This document shows, piece after piece, positions 1-8,473 of a DNA stretch of 64,000 bases. The DNA comes from XN24 sp047921455 (GTDB taxonomy: Bacteria > Pseudomonadota > Gammaproteobacteria > Steroidobacterales > XN24): NCBI GenBank assembly GCA_047921455.1, contig JBLRWC010000009.1, forward strand, positions 1 through 64,000. Direction: 5' to 3'. The notes beneath the pieces are model-generated. The model saw nothing but the letters and a program-made list of their open reading frames with translations. It was not told the origin of the DNA and did no database searches. Position 1 is the first letter of the stretch, and each line of letters opens with the position of its first letter. Both the position numbers and the translations under genes were made by a program.

Positions 1-174
1 GTCCCCAGGGAGCCCCGGAGGGCGCAGACTCTAGCACACCAGCCCGTCTGCGCGCATCAGCCGAAGCACCGTCGACTCACGCAGCAGGACATCGCGTCGA
101 GACGGGCATCGATGTCAGGCCGGCGGTGGCCGCTTGACTCCGGCTGCCCGATACCCCCGCATCACTGGACTGGA

Positions 175-201
175 AATACTACACGAGTCCTGTGTATTAT
201 T
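175..201 (+). promoter_or_regulatory. Probable autoregulatory operator/promoter of the toxin-antitoxin operon
   Basis: An imperfect 27-base palindrome is visible: AATA-c-TACAC, seven spacer bases, then GTGTA-t-TATT. Its right arm contains a -10-like TATTAT (195-200) that ends only six bases before the antitoxin ATG at 207. Ribbon-helix-helix antitoxins usually repress their own promoter by binding such palindromes. Operator function is inferred. The short distance suggests a leaderless or near-leaderless transcript. Bases 1-174 contain no gene that I can support. Confidence 0.45.
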
Positions 202-206
202 TGAGC

Positions 207-407
207 ATGAAAAACGTAACCATCACCCTCGATGAAAAGGCGGCAACCTGGGCGCGCGAGCACGCCGCCCGTAAGAACATGAGCTTGTCACGCTTCGTCG
301 GCGGGTTGCTTGAGAAAACCATGAACGAGTCCCGCGAATACGAGCGAGCGATGCGCGAGTACCTCACCCGCAGCCCCGCTCCCCTCAAGCGCGCCAGGGC
401 GCGTTAG
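207..407 (+). CDS. Ribbon-helix-helix (CopG/VapB-like) antitoxin
   Basis: This small basic protein of 66 residues begins MKNVTITLDEKAATWAREHA, the beta-strand plus amphipathic helix typical of ribbon-helix-helix DNA-binding antitoxins. The second helix is SLSRFVGGLLEKTM, and a basic C-terminal tail (KRARAR) follows. It should neutralise the PIN-domain toxin encoded 19 bases downstream and repress the shared promoter through the palindrome at 175-201. ATG at 207 is chosen because the core strand begins there; an in-frame GTG at 192 lies inside the palindrome. The pair sits in the integrase-bearing end of an accessory island, where such modules often stabilise the element. The family call is good; the exact partner specificity is inferred. 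Confidence 0.75.
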   Translation: MKNVTITLDEKAATWAREHAARKNMSLSRFVGGLLEKTMNESREYERAMREYLTRSPAPLKRARAR

Positions 408-426
408 CTCCCGAGAGTCCAGCCCT

Positions 427-930
427 ATGGCCGCAGTCTTCGTTGATACCAGCATCTTCGTCTACGCGCGCGACGCGGGAGAACCCGAAAAACAACCCGC
501 CGCAGCGAGCTGGATCGAGTCGTTGTGGGTCGAGCAAAGCGGCCGTACAAGCCTCCAGGCACTGGACGAGTACTACGTTACCGTCACACAGCGGCTTACG
601 CCGGGAATGGCGCATGGCGACGCCTGGGCCGATGTGCGCGCCCTCCTCGCCTGGAACCCTCAGCCCCTGGACCGCGAGGTCATGCTTCTCGCACGCGACA
701 TCGAGCTGCGCTACGACCTGGGCTGGAGGGACTCGTTGATCGTCGCCGCCGCGCAACTGCAGAACTGCGCCTTGCTGCTCACCGAGAACCTGACGGATGG
801 CTGGGCTTGCGACGGGCTGACCGTCTGCAACCCGTTCAATACCCGAGTCGAGGACGAACGGGAAAGGTACGTTGCAACACCCGTCCCGGTGTCTCGGCAT
901 CGATCGCCCGGGCGGCCGCGTCGCAAGTAA
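427..930 (+). CDS. PIN-domain ribonuclease toxin (VapC-like)
   Basis: The protein has 167 residues and the PIN fold signature. The N-terminal strand VFVDTSIFVYARD carries Asp7. Glu48 lies in ALDEYYVT, Asp102 in the strongly conserved motif GWRDSLIVAAA, and Asp124 in TENLTDG. These four acids are the expected Mg2+-binding set of VapC-type endoribonucleases. It follows the antitoxin after 19 bases, in toxin-second order. The C-terminal ~25 residues beyond the PIN core are Arg/Pro-rich and look like read-through of the ORF rather than fold. Its RNA target cannot be read from sequence. Location beside the integrase suggests an island-maintenance or phage-defence role, which is inference. Confidence 0.8.
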   Translation: MAAVFVDTSIFVYARDAGEPEKQPAAASWIESLWVEQSGRTSLQALDEYYVTVTQRLTPGMAHGDAWADVRALLAWNPQPLDREVMLLARDIELRYDLGWRDSLIVAAAQLQNCALLLTENLTDGWACDGLTVCNPFNTRVEDERERYVATPVPVSRHRSPGRPRRK

Positions 931-970
931 ACCAGTTCATTTGAGTATGACCCACTGGGGGATCACCACG

Positions 971-2233
971 ATGGCAAGAGCGAATAAGGATGGGCTGCCA
1001 AAATACCTCGAGTGCCACCCGATCAACCGCGCGTACTACTACAAGAATCCCAGCATGGCCACCAAGGCCAATCTCGGCCAGGATCAAACCGCCGCAATCC
1101 GGCTCGCCAGATCGCTGAACTCCAGGTACCGGCTCCAGATCGAGCAGCAGGCAGCACGGGTCGAGGCTGGCCTCGATTTTGGTGGCGTCGTCTTCAGCGC
1201 TGAATTTGACGCCTTCGTCTCGAAGTACATTGATAATTACCGCCTGAAATCCAGCACAGCCCGACTGCTCCGGCAACGCCAGCAGCGGCTTAACGAACAG
1301 CTCGGTGGAATTCAACTGCCGGCAATTACGACCCAGTTGCTGCGCGAGGCCATTACTTGCTCCAGCCAGTTCGAGCAGAGCAAGCTGAAGACCCTGCTGC
1401 TGCGATTCTTCAAATACGCGAAGTCCACCGGTGTCTATCCGGCGCATTTGGCCAATCCAGTGGACGACCTCTTCGTCGACCCCGTTCCCCTCAAGCGCCG
1501 GCAGCGGATCACCATCCCGCAGTTTCGCGCGATCTATCGAGTCGCACCGACATGGCTGAGATGGCTGATGACGCTCGCGTTTCATCTCGCCTTGCGCCGA
1601 ATCGATCTCGTCAACCTACGCTTTGAGGACATTGTGGGCGACCGAATCATTAGCCCGATCCGAAAGACGGACTCACGCGCTCGCGATATCGAAGCGACCA
1701 GCGTGGACTTCCCCATCCATCCGGATGTCCGCCGGGTTATCCATGAATCACGTTGCTCCAGCCTGCAGCTGGGGCGTTGTCCGTTCGTCATTCATCGTTC
1801 GCCGGAGCGTCGAACGAAGCGCAGCTCCGATGCGCTGACGGCCGGCCGACTCGAGCATCCCACACAGGTACTTCCGGAGTACGCGTCCAAGGCGTTCAAC
1901 CGCGCACGACAGCTTGCGGTGGAGCAAACCAATCTTTTCCAGGGCCTCGCGACCCGCGAGCTGCCGACGTTGCACGAAATTCGCGCGCTGTCGTCGCACC
2001 TTTACGCGAGAGCCGGCTATAACGTCGCGGCAGTCCAGGACCTGATGGCGCACACCGACCCTGACATGACGCGCGCTTACCAGAAAGGTCACGCGCGCAA
2101 GGTCTTGCGTGTGGAGATGATTCTGCCGTGGAGCACGGAGAATGAAGATCCCGATGGCGTCCGCGATGCCCGGCCCGCCTACTTGCATAGAGGCAACGCC
2201 CCCCTTAGAGAAAATTCTCTAGGAATTCTCTAA
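971..2233 (+). CDS. Tyrosine recombinase (phage/island integrase)
   Basis: This 420-residue site-specific recombinase should catalyse integration and excision of a mobile element. The catalytic domain is intact: Arg209/210 in HLALRRIDLVNLRF, a probable Lys232, the box HEIR (335-338), His361 in LMAHTD and the nucleophile Tyr370 in TRAYQK. An N-terminal SAM-like core-binding domain spans about 75-165. The ATG at 971 is preferred over in-frame upstream starts at 872 and 947 because GGGGGA lies about 8 bases before it. Transcription runs towards tRNA-Gly, and the stop codon is 46 bases from the tRNA 3' end. That is the usual arrangement for elements that insert into the 3' end of a tRNA gene, so this is probably the island terminus. 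The last ~30 residues are not conserved-looking. Confidence 0.88.
   Translation: MARANKDGLPKYLECHPINRAYYYKNPSMATKANLGQDQTAAIRLARSLNSRYRLQIEQQAARVEAGLDFGGVVFSAEFDAFVSKYIDNYRLKSSTARLLRQRQQRLNEQLGGIQLPAITTQLLREAITCSSQFEQSKLKTLLLRFFKYAKSTGVYPAHLANPVDDLFVDPVPLKRRQRITIPQFRAIYRVAPTWLRWLMTLAFHLALRRIDLVNLRFEDIVGDRIISPIRKTDSRARDIEATSVDFPIHPDVRRVIHESRCSSLQLGRCPFVIHRSPERRTKRSSDALTAGRLEHPTQVLPEYASKAFNRARQLAVEQTNLFQGLATRELPTLHEIRALSSHLYARAGYNVAAVQDLMAHTDPDMTRAYQKGHARKVLRVEMILPWSTENEDPDGVRDARPAYLHRGNAPLRENSLGIL

Positions 2234-2235
<2 letters not shown>
2203..2235. repeat. Inverted repeat plus tandem repeat spanning the integrase stop codon
   Basis: A perfect 10-base inverted repeat, CCTTAGAGAA (2203-2212) and TTCTCTAAGG (2226-2235), brackets a 13-base loop. 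Inside it, the unit AATTCTCTAGG (2213-2223) is repeated almost exactly as AATTCTCTAAGG (2224-2235), so three related copies lie side by side. No T-tract follows, so it is not a standard intrinsic terminator. Repeated short elements beside an integrase gene and a tRNA attachment site often serve as arm-type or accessory-protein sites; that role is inferred. Confidence 0.6.
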
Positions 2236-2355
<120 letters not shown>

Positions 2356-2368
2356 GCTAGGACGCGCA

Positions 2369-2396
2369 ATTCTAAGGCCTGAAAGGATACTGTCAA
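2369..2396 (-). promoter_or_regulatory. Strong sigma-70 promoter of tRNA-Gly
   Basis: On the minus strand the sequence reads TTGACA (2396-2391), a 16-base spacer, then TAGAAT (2374-2369). A GC-rich discriminator (GCGCG) follows directly, as is common for stringently controlled stable-RNA promoters. The tRNA begins about 13 bases after the -10 box. The promoter lies between the pgsA stop and the tRNA, so the tRNA need not depend on pgsA transcription. Confidence 0.8.
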
Positions 2397-2425
2397 GCTT
2401 TAGGCTTCATCCGGTCACGCACAGT

Positions 2426-2989
2426 TCAGTAACCGCGCAGATGCGGCCAGGCGGCCTTGAGGTACTTGGCCATCGACCACAAGGTGAGAATTGCCGCCGC
2501 CAGCAGGAAACCATAGCCGATTTCGTACATCGGAATGATCCACAGGTCTCGCCCCCAGAGCATCATGATGAGCGCCGTGATCTGCGCGGTGGTCTTGTAT
2601 TTACCGATTCCGGATACGGAAACGTGCTTCCTGCCGCCGAGTTCTGACATCCATTCGCGCAAGGCGGAGACGGCAATTTCCCGGCCGATGATAATCGCCG
2701 CCGGCAAGGCCACCATGAAACCGGGGTATTCGGAAACCAGCAACACCAGCGCGGTGGAAATCATCAACTTGTCGGCCACCGGGTCGAGGAATGCGCCGAA
2801 GGCCGAGGTCTGGTTCAGCTTGCGCGCAAGATAGCCGTCCAGCCAATCGGTGATTCCCGCGAGGGAAAAAATGATCGCCGCTGCGGGGCCTGCCCAGTTA
2901 TAGGGCAGGTAATACACCAGCACGATCAGCGGGATCAGGATGATCCGGGTCCACGTCAGGGCGTTCGGCAAGTTCAGGCGTGCTGGCAT
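2426..2989 (-). CDS. pgsA: CDP-diacylglycerol--glycerol-3-phosphate 3-phosphatidyltransferase
   Basis: This integral membrane enzyme makes phosphatidylglycerol phosphate from CDP-diacylglycerol and glycerol 3-phosphate, the committed step towards phosphatidylglycerol and cardiolipin. The 187-residue protein carries a complete CDP-alcohol phosphatidyltransferase signature: Asp48, Asp51, Gly52, Ala55, Arg56, Gly65, Asp69 and Asp73, spaced as D-x2-DG-x2-AR-x8-G-x3-D-x3-D. Several hydrophobic segments surround it. The N-terminus, NLPNALTWTRI, is typical of PgsA. It starts six bases after the uvrC stop, in the conserved order uvrC-pgsA-tRNA-Gly, and is probably cotranscribed with uvrC. Confidence 0.96.
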   Translation of the reverse strand: MPARLNLPNALTWTRIILIPLIVLVYYLPYNWAGPAAAIIFSLAGITDWLDGYLARKLNQTSAFGAFLDPVADKLMISTALVLLVSEYPGFMVALPAAIIIGREIAVSALREWMSELGGRKHVSVSGIGKYKTTAQITALIMMLWGRDLWIIPMYEIGYGFLLAAAILTLWSMAKYLKAAWPHLRGY

Positions 2990-2995
2990 GTTTTC

Positions 2996-4858
2996 CTAGT
3001 CCGCTGGATGCAGCGCGTCATAAATTCGTTGCGCCAGGTCGCGGCTGATGCCCTTGACCCTGGCGAGGTCTTCCATCCCGGCCGCGAGCACACCCTGCAT
3101 GCCGCCGAATTCTCCCAGCAACTGCCGCCGGCGCTTCGGCCCCAGCCCCGGGATGCCTTCCAGCGGACTGACCCGCCGCGTTCTTGCCCGGCGTTGCCGG
3201 TGCCCGGCAATGGCGAAGCGATGGGCTTCATCGCGAACCTGCTGTACCAGGTGCAAGGCCCCTGAACCTCGCTCCAGTATAAGTGGCTCCGGTTGGCCCG
3301 CCAAGAAAAGCCGTTCCAGGCCCGGTCGCCGCGTAGGCCCCTTAGCGATAGCGACCAGTTCCACGCCATCGAGCTGGAGCTCGTTGAGCACGGCCTGCGC
3401 TTCGGCCAGCTGTCCCGCGCCGCCGTCGACCAGCAACAGGTCCGGCACGGGCGCCTCGCCGCGTTTCAGCCGACTGTAACGTCGCATCAGCGCCTGGCGC
3501 ATGGCGGCGTAGTCGTCACCGGCCGCGACGCCGGAAATATTGAAACGCCGGTAATCAGACTTCAGCGGACCTTCCGCGGCGAACACCACGCATGAGGCCA
3601 CCGTCGCTTCCCCGCCCGTGTGACTGATGTCGAAGCACTCGATACGACGCGGGGGCGCCTGCAGCCCCAGCACCTCGCCAAGGGCGTCCAGCTGCGCAGT
3701 GAACCCGGCGGTGCCGGCAATCCTGAGTTCCAGCGACTGGCGGGCATTTTCCGTCGCCATCTCCAGCCAACGCGTGCGCGGCGCCCGAACCCGGTGCCGG
3801 ACAGCGACCTGGCGCTCGACCTGCTCGGAGAGCGCCTGTGAAAGCAATTCCTCGTCCTCCAGCGCCAAGCTGGTCAGGATTTCCGCCGGCGGGCTGCCGC
3901 CCAGGTAATGCTGGGCCACGAAGGCGCCAAGGACTTCGGCGGCTTCTGTGCCCGGCGCTGCGCGCGGAAACCAGCTACGACTGCCCAGGACACGCCCGCC
4001 CCGAATGAACATCGCCGCCACGCAAAACAAGCCCCCGTCGCTGTGCACGGCGAGCGCGTCAATCTCCAGGGCGCCGGCCTCCCCGCCCACCGCTGCTTCC
4101 TGGATAGCCGCGAGCCGTCCAATCTGGTCGCGATACCGGGCGGCCTCTTCAAATGCCAGGCGTTCCGCCGCAGCCTCCATTTGCCGTCTCAGGTCGGCCT
4201 TGATTTCGTGCCCACGACCTTCCAGGAACCCGATCGCGTGGTCCAGGTCGCGGGCGTAGTCCTGCGTGGAAATCAGCCCGACGCAGGGCGCGGAGCAGCG
4301 TTCAATCTGGTACTGGAGGCACGGCCGGCTGCGATGCGCGAAATAGCTGTCCTCGCAAGGACGAATCCGAAACAGTCGTTGCAGGTCCCGCAAGGTCGCG
4401 CGCACGGCCGGAACATTCGGATACGGCCCGAACAGGCGCCCGGGCACGCGCCGGCTGCCGCGATAGAACGACAGCCGTGGATACGCGTGCGAAGTATCGA
4501 GCCGTATATAGGGGAAGCTCTTGTCGTCTTTCAGCAGGACATTGAAGCGCGGCTTGTGGGCCTTGATGAGGGTGTTCTCAAGGACCAGCGCCTCGGCTTC
4601 GGTACGCGTGACCGTGACCTCGATGTCACGCACCTGGCTGACCAGGAAACCGGTCTTGCCCGGACGCGGCGTACCGCGAAAATAACTGGAGACGCGTTTT
4701 TTCAGGTCACGCGACTTGCCGACATAGAGGATCTCGCCATCCGCCCCGAGCATGCGATAAACACCGGGACGATGCCCAAGGCGGCGTAACACGGGCTGGG
4801 GATCGAATTCCGCCGTGGCTGGGCCGTCCTTTGTCTCGTGGGGCGGCGCGTTGCTCAT
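2996..4858 (-). CDS. uvrC: Excinuclease ABC subunit C
   Basis: UvrC makes both incisions in nucleotide excision repair after UvrAB has located damage. The 620-residue protein has the full family layout. An N-terminal GIY-YIG nuclease domain (about 25-105) includes RPGVYRMLGADGEILYVGKS. A Cys-rich segment lies near 160-175. A UVR motif near 205-240 (EAAAERLAFEEAARYRDQI) contacts UvrB. A C-terminal RNase-H-like endonuclease domain is followed by helix-hairpin-helix DNA-binding repeats (LEGIPGLGPKRRRQLL and a second near the end). Its ATG overlaps the stop codon of the upstream uracil-DNA glycosylase (ATGA), so the two repair genes are translationally coupled, and pgsA follows. Confidence 0.97.
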   Translation of the reverse strand: MSNAPPHETKDGPATAEFDPQPVLRRLGHRPGVYRMLGADGEILYVGKSRDLKKRVSSYFRGTPRPGKTGFLVSQVRDIEVTVTRTEAEALVLENTLIKAHKPRFNVLLKDDKSFPYIRLDTSHAYPRLSFYRGSRRVPGRLFGPYPNVPAVRATLRDLQRLFRIRPCEDSYFAHRSRPCLQYQIERCSAPCVGLISTQDYARDLDHAIGFLEGRGHEIKADLRRQMEAAAERLAFEEAARYRDQIGRLAAIQEAAVGGEAGALEIDALAVHSDGGLFCVAAMFIRGGRVLGSRSWFPRAAPGTEAAEVLGAFVAQHYLGGSPPAEILTSLALEDEELLSQALSEQVERQVAVRHRVRAPRTRWLEMATENARQSLELRIAGTAGFTAQLDALGEVLGLQAPPRRIECFDISHTGGEATVASCVVFAAEGPLKSDYRRFNISGVAAGDDYAAMRQALMRRYSRLKRGEAPVPDLLLVDGGAGQLAEAQAVLNELQLDGVELVAIAKGPTRRPGLERLFLAGQPEPLILERGSGALHLVQQVRDEAHRFAIAGHRQRRARTRRVSPLEGIPGLGPKRRRQLLGEFGGMQGVLAAGMEDLARVKGISRDLAQRIYDALHPAD

Positions 4859-5532
4859 AGCGGCCGGCCGACACCGGCGTGCCGCGCAGCGCTGCCCAGC
4901 ACCGCCATGAACATTGCCGGGGTCAGGCGTCGCGTCTGGGTGTTGTAGCGGCTGCAGTGATAGGAATCGACCAGTAACGGGTGATCGCCCAGGTCGTGTT
5001 CTGCGCCGTGCGCAAAGCGGTGGGCGGCACGACGAACGCCGCAGGCATCGAGCACAGCATCATGGGCGATGCGACCGAGCGCCAGGATCACCCGCGGCTG
5101 GCTGCCCGCCAGCTCCGCCGATAGCCATTGCCGGCATGTGCGAACTTCGGCCGGCGTGGGCTTGTTGGCTGGCGGGAGGCACTTCACGGCGTTCGTGATG
5201 CGACACCCATGCAGTTCGAGGCCGTCGTCGGGGGCCGTGGACGTGGGACTACTGGCCAGGCCCAGCTGGTACAGGCTGTCGTAAAGCAGGAGGCCGGCAT
5301 GGTCGCCGGTGAACGGGCGTCCCGTCCGGTTGGCGCCGTGCATACCGGGTGCCAGGCCCACAATCAGCAGCGGCGCCGACACCGGCCCGAAGGGTGCTAC
5401 CGGCGCGGCATGATAGTGCGGATGCTTGCCGCGCACCTCGTCAAGAAAATCCGCCAGCCGCGGGCAACGCCGGCAAGCGGGATCGAACCAGGCGGCTGGG
5501 CAGTCATCCTGCACGGCCTTCATTATCGACAA
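4855..5532 (-). CDS. Uracil-DNA glycosylase, family 5 (UDGb)
   Basis: This 225-residue protein belongs to the iron-sulfur uracil-DNA glycosylases, which remove uracil (and in family 5 some other deaminated bases) from DNA. Motif 1 reads GLAPGMHGANRTGRPFTGD (59-77), the hallmark of family 5. Candidate 4Fe-4S ligands are Cys11, Cys20, Cys23 and a Cys in NAVKCLPP. The C-terminal active-site loop is DSYHCSRYNTQT. Two in-frame ATGs (5532 and 5523) are possible starts. It overlaps the uvrC start by ATGA, linking base excision and nucleotide excision repair in one transcript. Family 5 enzymes are typical of high-GC and thermophilic bacteria and less usual in this gene order. Confidence 0.88.
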   Translation of the reverse strand: MSIMKAVQDDCPAAWFDPACRRCPRLADFLDEVRGKHPHYHAAPVAPFGPVSAPLLIVGLAPGMHGANRTGRPFTGDHAGLLLYDSLYQLGLASSPTSTAPDDGLELHGCRITNAVKCLPPANKPTPAEVRTCRQWLSAELAGSQPRVILALGRIAHDAVLDACGVRRAAHRFAHGAEHDLGDHPLLVDSYHCSRYNTQTRRLTPAMFMAVLGSAARHAGVGRPL

Positions 5533-5548
5533 ATAACCTTAATTATCA

Positions 5549-5568
5549 ATTATAACCGCCTGGTTTTT

Positions 5569-5577
<9 letters not shown>
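5549..5577 (-). promoter_or_regulatory. Candidate promoter for the udg-uvrC-pgsA operon
   Basis: A perfect TATAAT (5554-5549 on the minus strand) lies just upstream of the glycosylase gene in an AT-rich patch. With a 17-base spacer the -35 would be GAAAAG (5577-5572), a poor match that sits inside the 3' end of icd. The -10 is convincing and the -35 is not, so activation or an alternative -35 is possible. Confidence 0.4.
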
Positions 5578-6903
<1,326 letters not shown>

Positions 6904-6965
6904 GAGATTTTCCCGCGCGGAGAACTTGGCGATGGAACCGGGGTAGCGGCCCGTGGTAGCGCTTC

Positions 6966-6994
6966 ATTATCCCCGCCCGCCTGAGGCGACTCAA
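6966..6994 (-). promoter_or_regulatory. Sigma-70 promoter of icd
   Basis: On the minus strand a TTGAGT (6994-6989) is followed by a 17-base spacer and GATAAT (6971-6966). The -10 lies about 60 bases before the icd ATG. Both hexamers and the spacing fit sigma-70 well. The site lies downstream of the aceA terminator, so icd is an independent unit. Confidence 0.65.
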
Positions 6995-7095
6995 GCTTGC
7001 CCGGCCGCACTGGCCAGGGCTGCGCCTCGCGCTAGAAGCTTCAGCGCTGGCACACAGGCCGCCCGCATACGCCATCACTGTGTCCGGCGCACACG

Positions 7096-7129
7096 AAAAA
7101 AAAGTCCCGGCAGCGCCGCTGCCGGGACT
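7096..7129 (-). terminator. Intrinsic terminator after aceA
   Basis: On the minus strand AGTCCCGGCAGC and GCTGCCGGGACT form a perfect 12-base-pair stem with a 3-base loop, followed directly by a run of eight T. It lies about 25 bases past the aceA stop and ends the aceB-aceA transcript before icd. Confidence 0.93.
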
Positions 7130-7154
7130 CTCTTCCGGACCTGGCGCGATCGCG

Positions 7155-8438
7155 TCAGGTGGTCTCTTCGAACTGCTGCTCCTCGGTCGAACCCGCGAGG
7201 GCGCTGAGCGACGACTGGCCCGCCGTCACGACCTGGGTCACGGCGTCGAAATAACCGGCGCCGACTTCCCGCTGGTGCTTGGTGGCCGTGTAGCCGTCCT
7301 TTTCGCTGGCGAATTCCGCTTCCTGCAGCTCCACGTAAGCCTTCATCTGCGACTCGCGGTAGCCCTTGGCGAGCGTGAACATGCTGTAATTCAGCGCATG
7401 GAACCCGGCCAGGGTAATGAACTGGAACTTGTAGCCCATCGCCGCGAGTTCTTTCTGGAACTTTGCGATGGTGGCGTCGTCGAGGTGCCGCTTCCAGTTG
7501 AATGACGGCGAGCAGTTGTACGCCAGCAGCTGGTCGGGAAATTCCTTGTGCATCGCCTCGGCGAATTTTTTCGCCATGCCGAGGTCGGGCACCGAGGTCT
7601 CGCACCACACCAGGTCAGCGAGCGGCGCGTAAGCCAGCCCGCGGGCGATCGCCTGGTCGAGGCCGGCATTGACCCGGAAAAAACCTTCCGCGGTGCGCTC
7701 GCCGGTGACGAATGGTGCGTCACGTTCGTCGATGTCGGACGTCAGCAGGTTGGCCGCATCGGCGTCGGTACGCGCGACCACCAGCGTCGGCACCCCGCAG
7801 ACATCGCTTGCGAGCCGCGCCGCCGCAAGCTTGGCGACGGCTTCGGCAGTGGGCACCAGGACCTTGCCGCCCATGTGACCACACTTCTTCGCCGAGGAGA
7901 GCTGGTCCTCGAAGTGCACGCCGGCCGCGCCGGCGTCGATCATGTCTTTCATCAATTCGAAGGCATTGAGCACGCCGCCGAAGCCGGCTTCCGCATCGGC
8001 AACGATCGGCTGCATCCAGTCGATGCTGTCATTGCCCTCGGCGTGATAAATCTGGTCGGCCCGCAACAGCGTCCGGTTGATCTTGCGCACGACAGCGGGC
8101 ACCGAGTTCGCCGGGTACAGCGACTGGTCGGGATACATCTCGCCGGCGAGATTGGCGTCCCCGGCCACCTGCCAACCCGACAGGTAAATAGCGTTCAGGC
8201 CGGCCTTCACCTGCTGCATCGCCTGGTTGCCGGTCAGTGCGCCGAGCGCGTTCACGAACGGCTTCTCGTGCAGGTAGCCCCAGAGCTTCTCCGCGCCCTG
8301 GCGGGCAAGCGAATACTCGATATCGACCGTGCCGCGAAGTCGCACGACTTCATCGGCGGTGTACGGACGTGTAACGCCCTTCCATCGTGGATTTTCGTTC
8401 CAGTCCTTGTTGAGTTCTTCAGCTGACAGGCGTGTCAT
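7155..8438 (-). CDS. aceA: Isocitrate lyase
   Basis: Isocitrate lyase splits isocitrate into glyoxylate and succinate, the first step of the glyoxylate bypass used for growth on acetate or fatty acids. The 427-residue protein contains the catalytic signature KKCGHMGGK, with Cys186 as the active-site thiol. Other family motifs are YLSGWQVAGDAN and YNCSPSFNWK. Its length is close to the 434 residues of the Escherichia coli enzyme. It follows aceB after a 35-base gap, in the classical aceBA order, and ends at a strong terminator. Confidence 0.97.
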   Translation of the reverse strand: MTRLSAEELNKDWNENPRWKGVTRPYTADEVVRLRGTVDIEYSLARQGAEKLWGYLHEKPFVNALGALTGNQAMQQVKAGLNAIYLSGWQVAGDANLAGEMYPDQSLYPANSVPAVVRKINRTLLRADQIYHAEGNDSIDWMQPIVADAEAGFGGVLNAFELMKDMIDAGAAGVHFEDQLSSAKKCGHMGGKVLVPTAEAVAKLAAARLASDVCGVPTLVVARTDADAANLLTSDIDERDAPFVTGERTAEGFFRVNAGLDQAIARGLAYAPLADLVWCETSVPDLGMAKKFAEAMHKEFPDQLLAYNCSPSFNWKRHLDDATIAKFQKELAAMGYKFQFITLAGFHALNYSMFTLAKGYRESQMKAYVELQEAEFASEKDGYTATKHQREVGAGYFDAVTQVVTAGQSSLSALAGSTEEQQFEETT

Positions 8439-8473
8439 CGAGCGTTCCTCTGTAGATGTGTCCCCGGACTTCT

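Noticed and set aside
1..174. Second attachment-site copy or further island gene in the first 174 bases
   Set aside because: No repeat of the tRNA-Gly 3' end and no coding frame with recognisable features was found.
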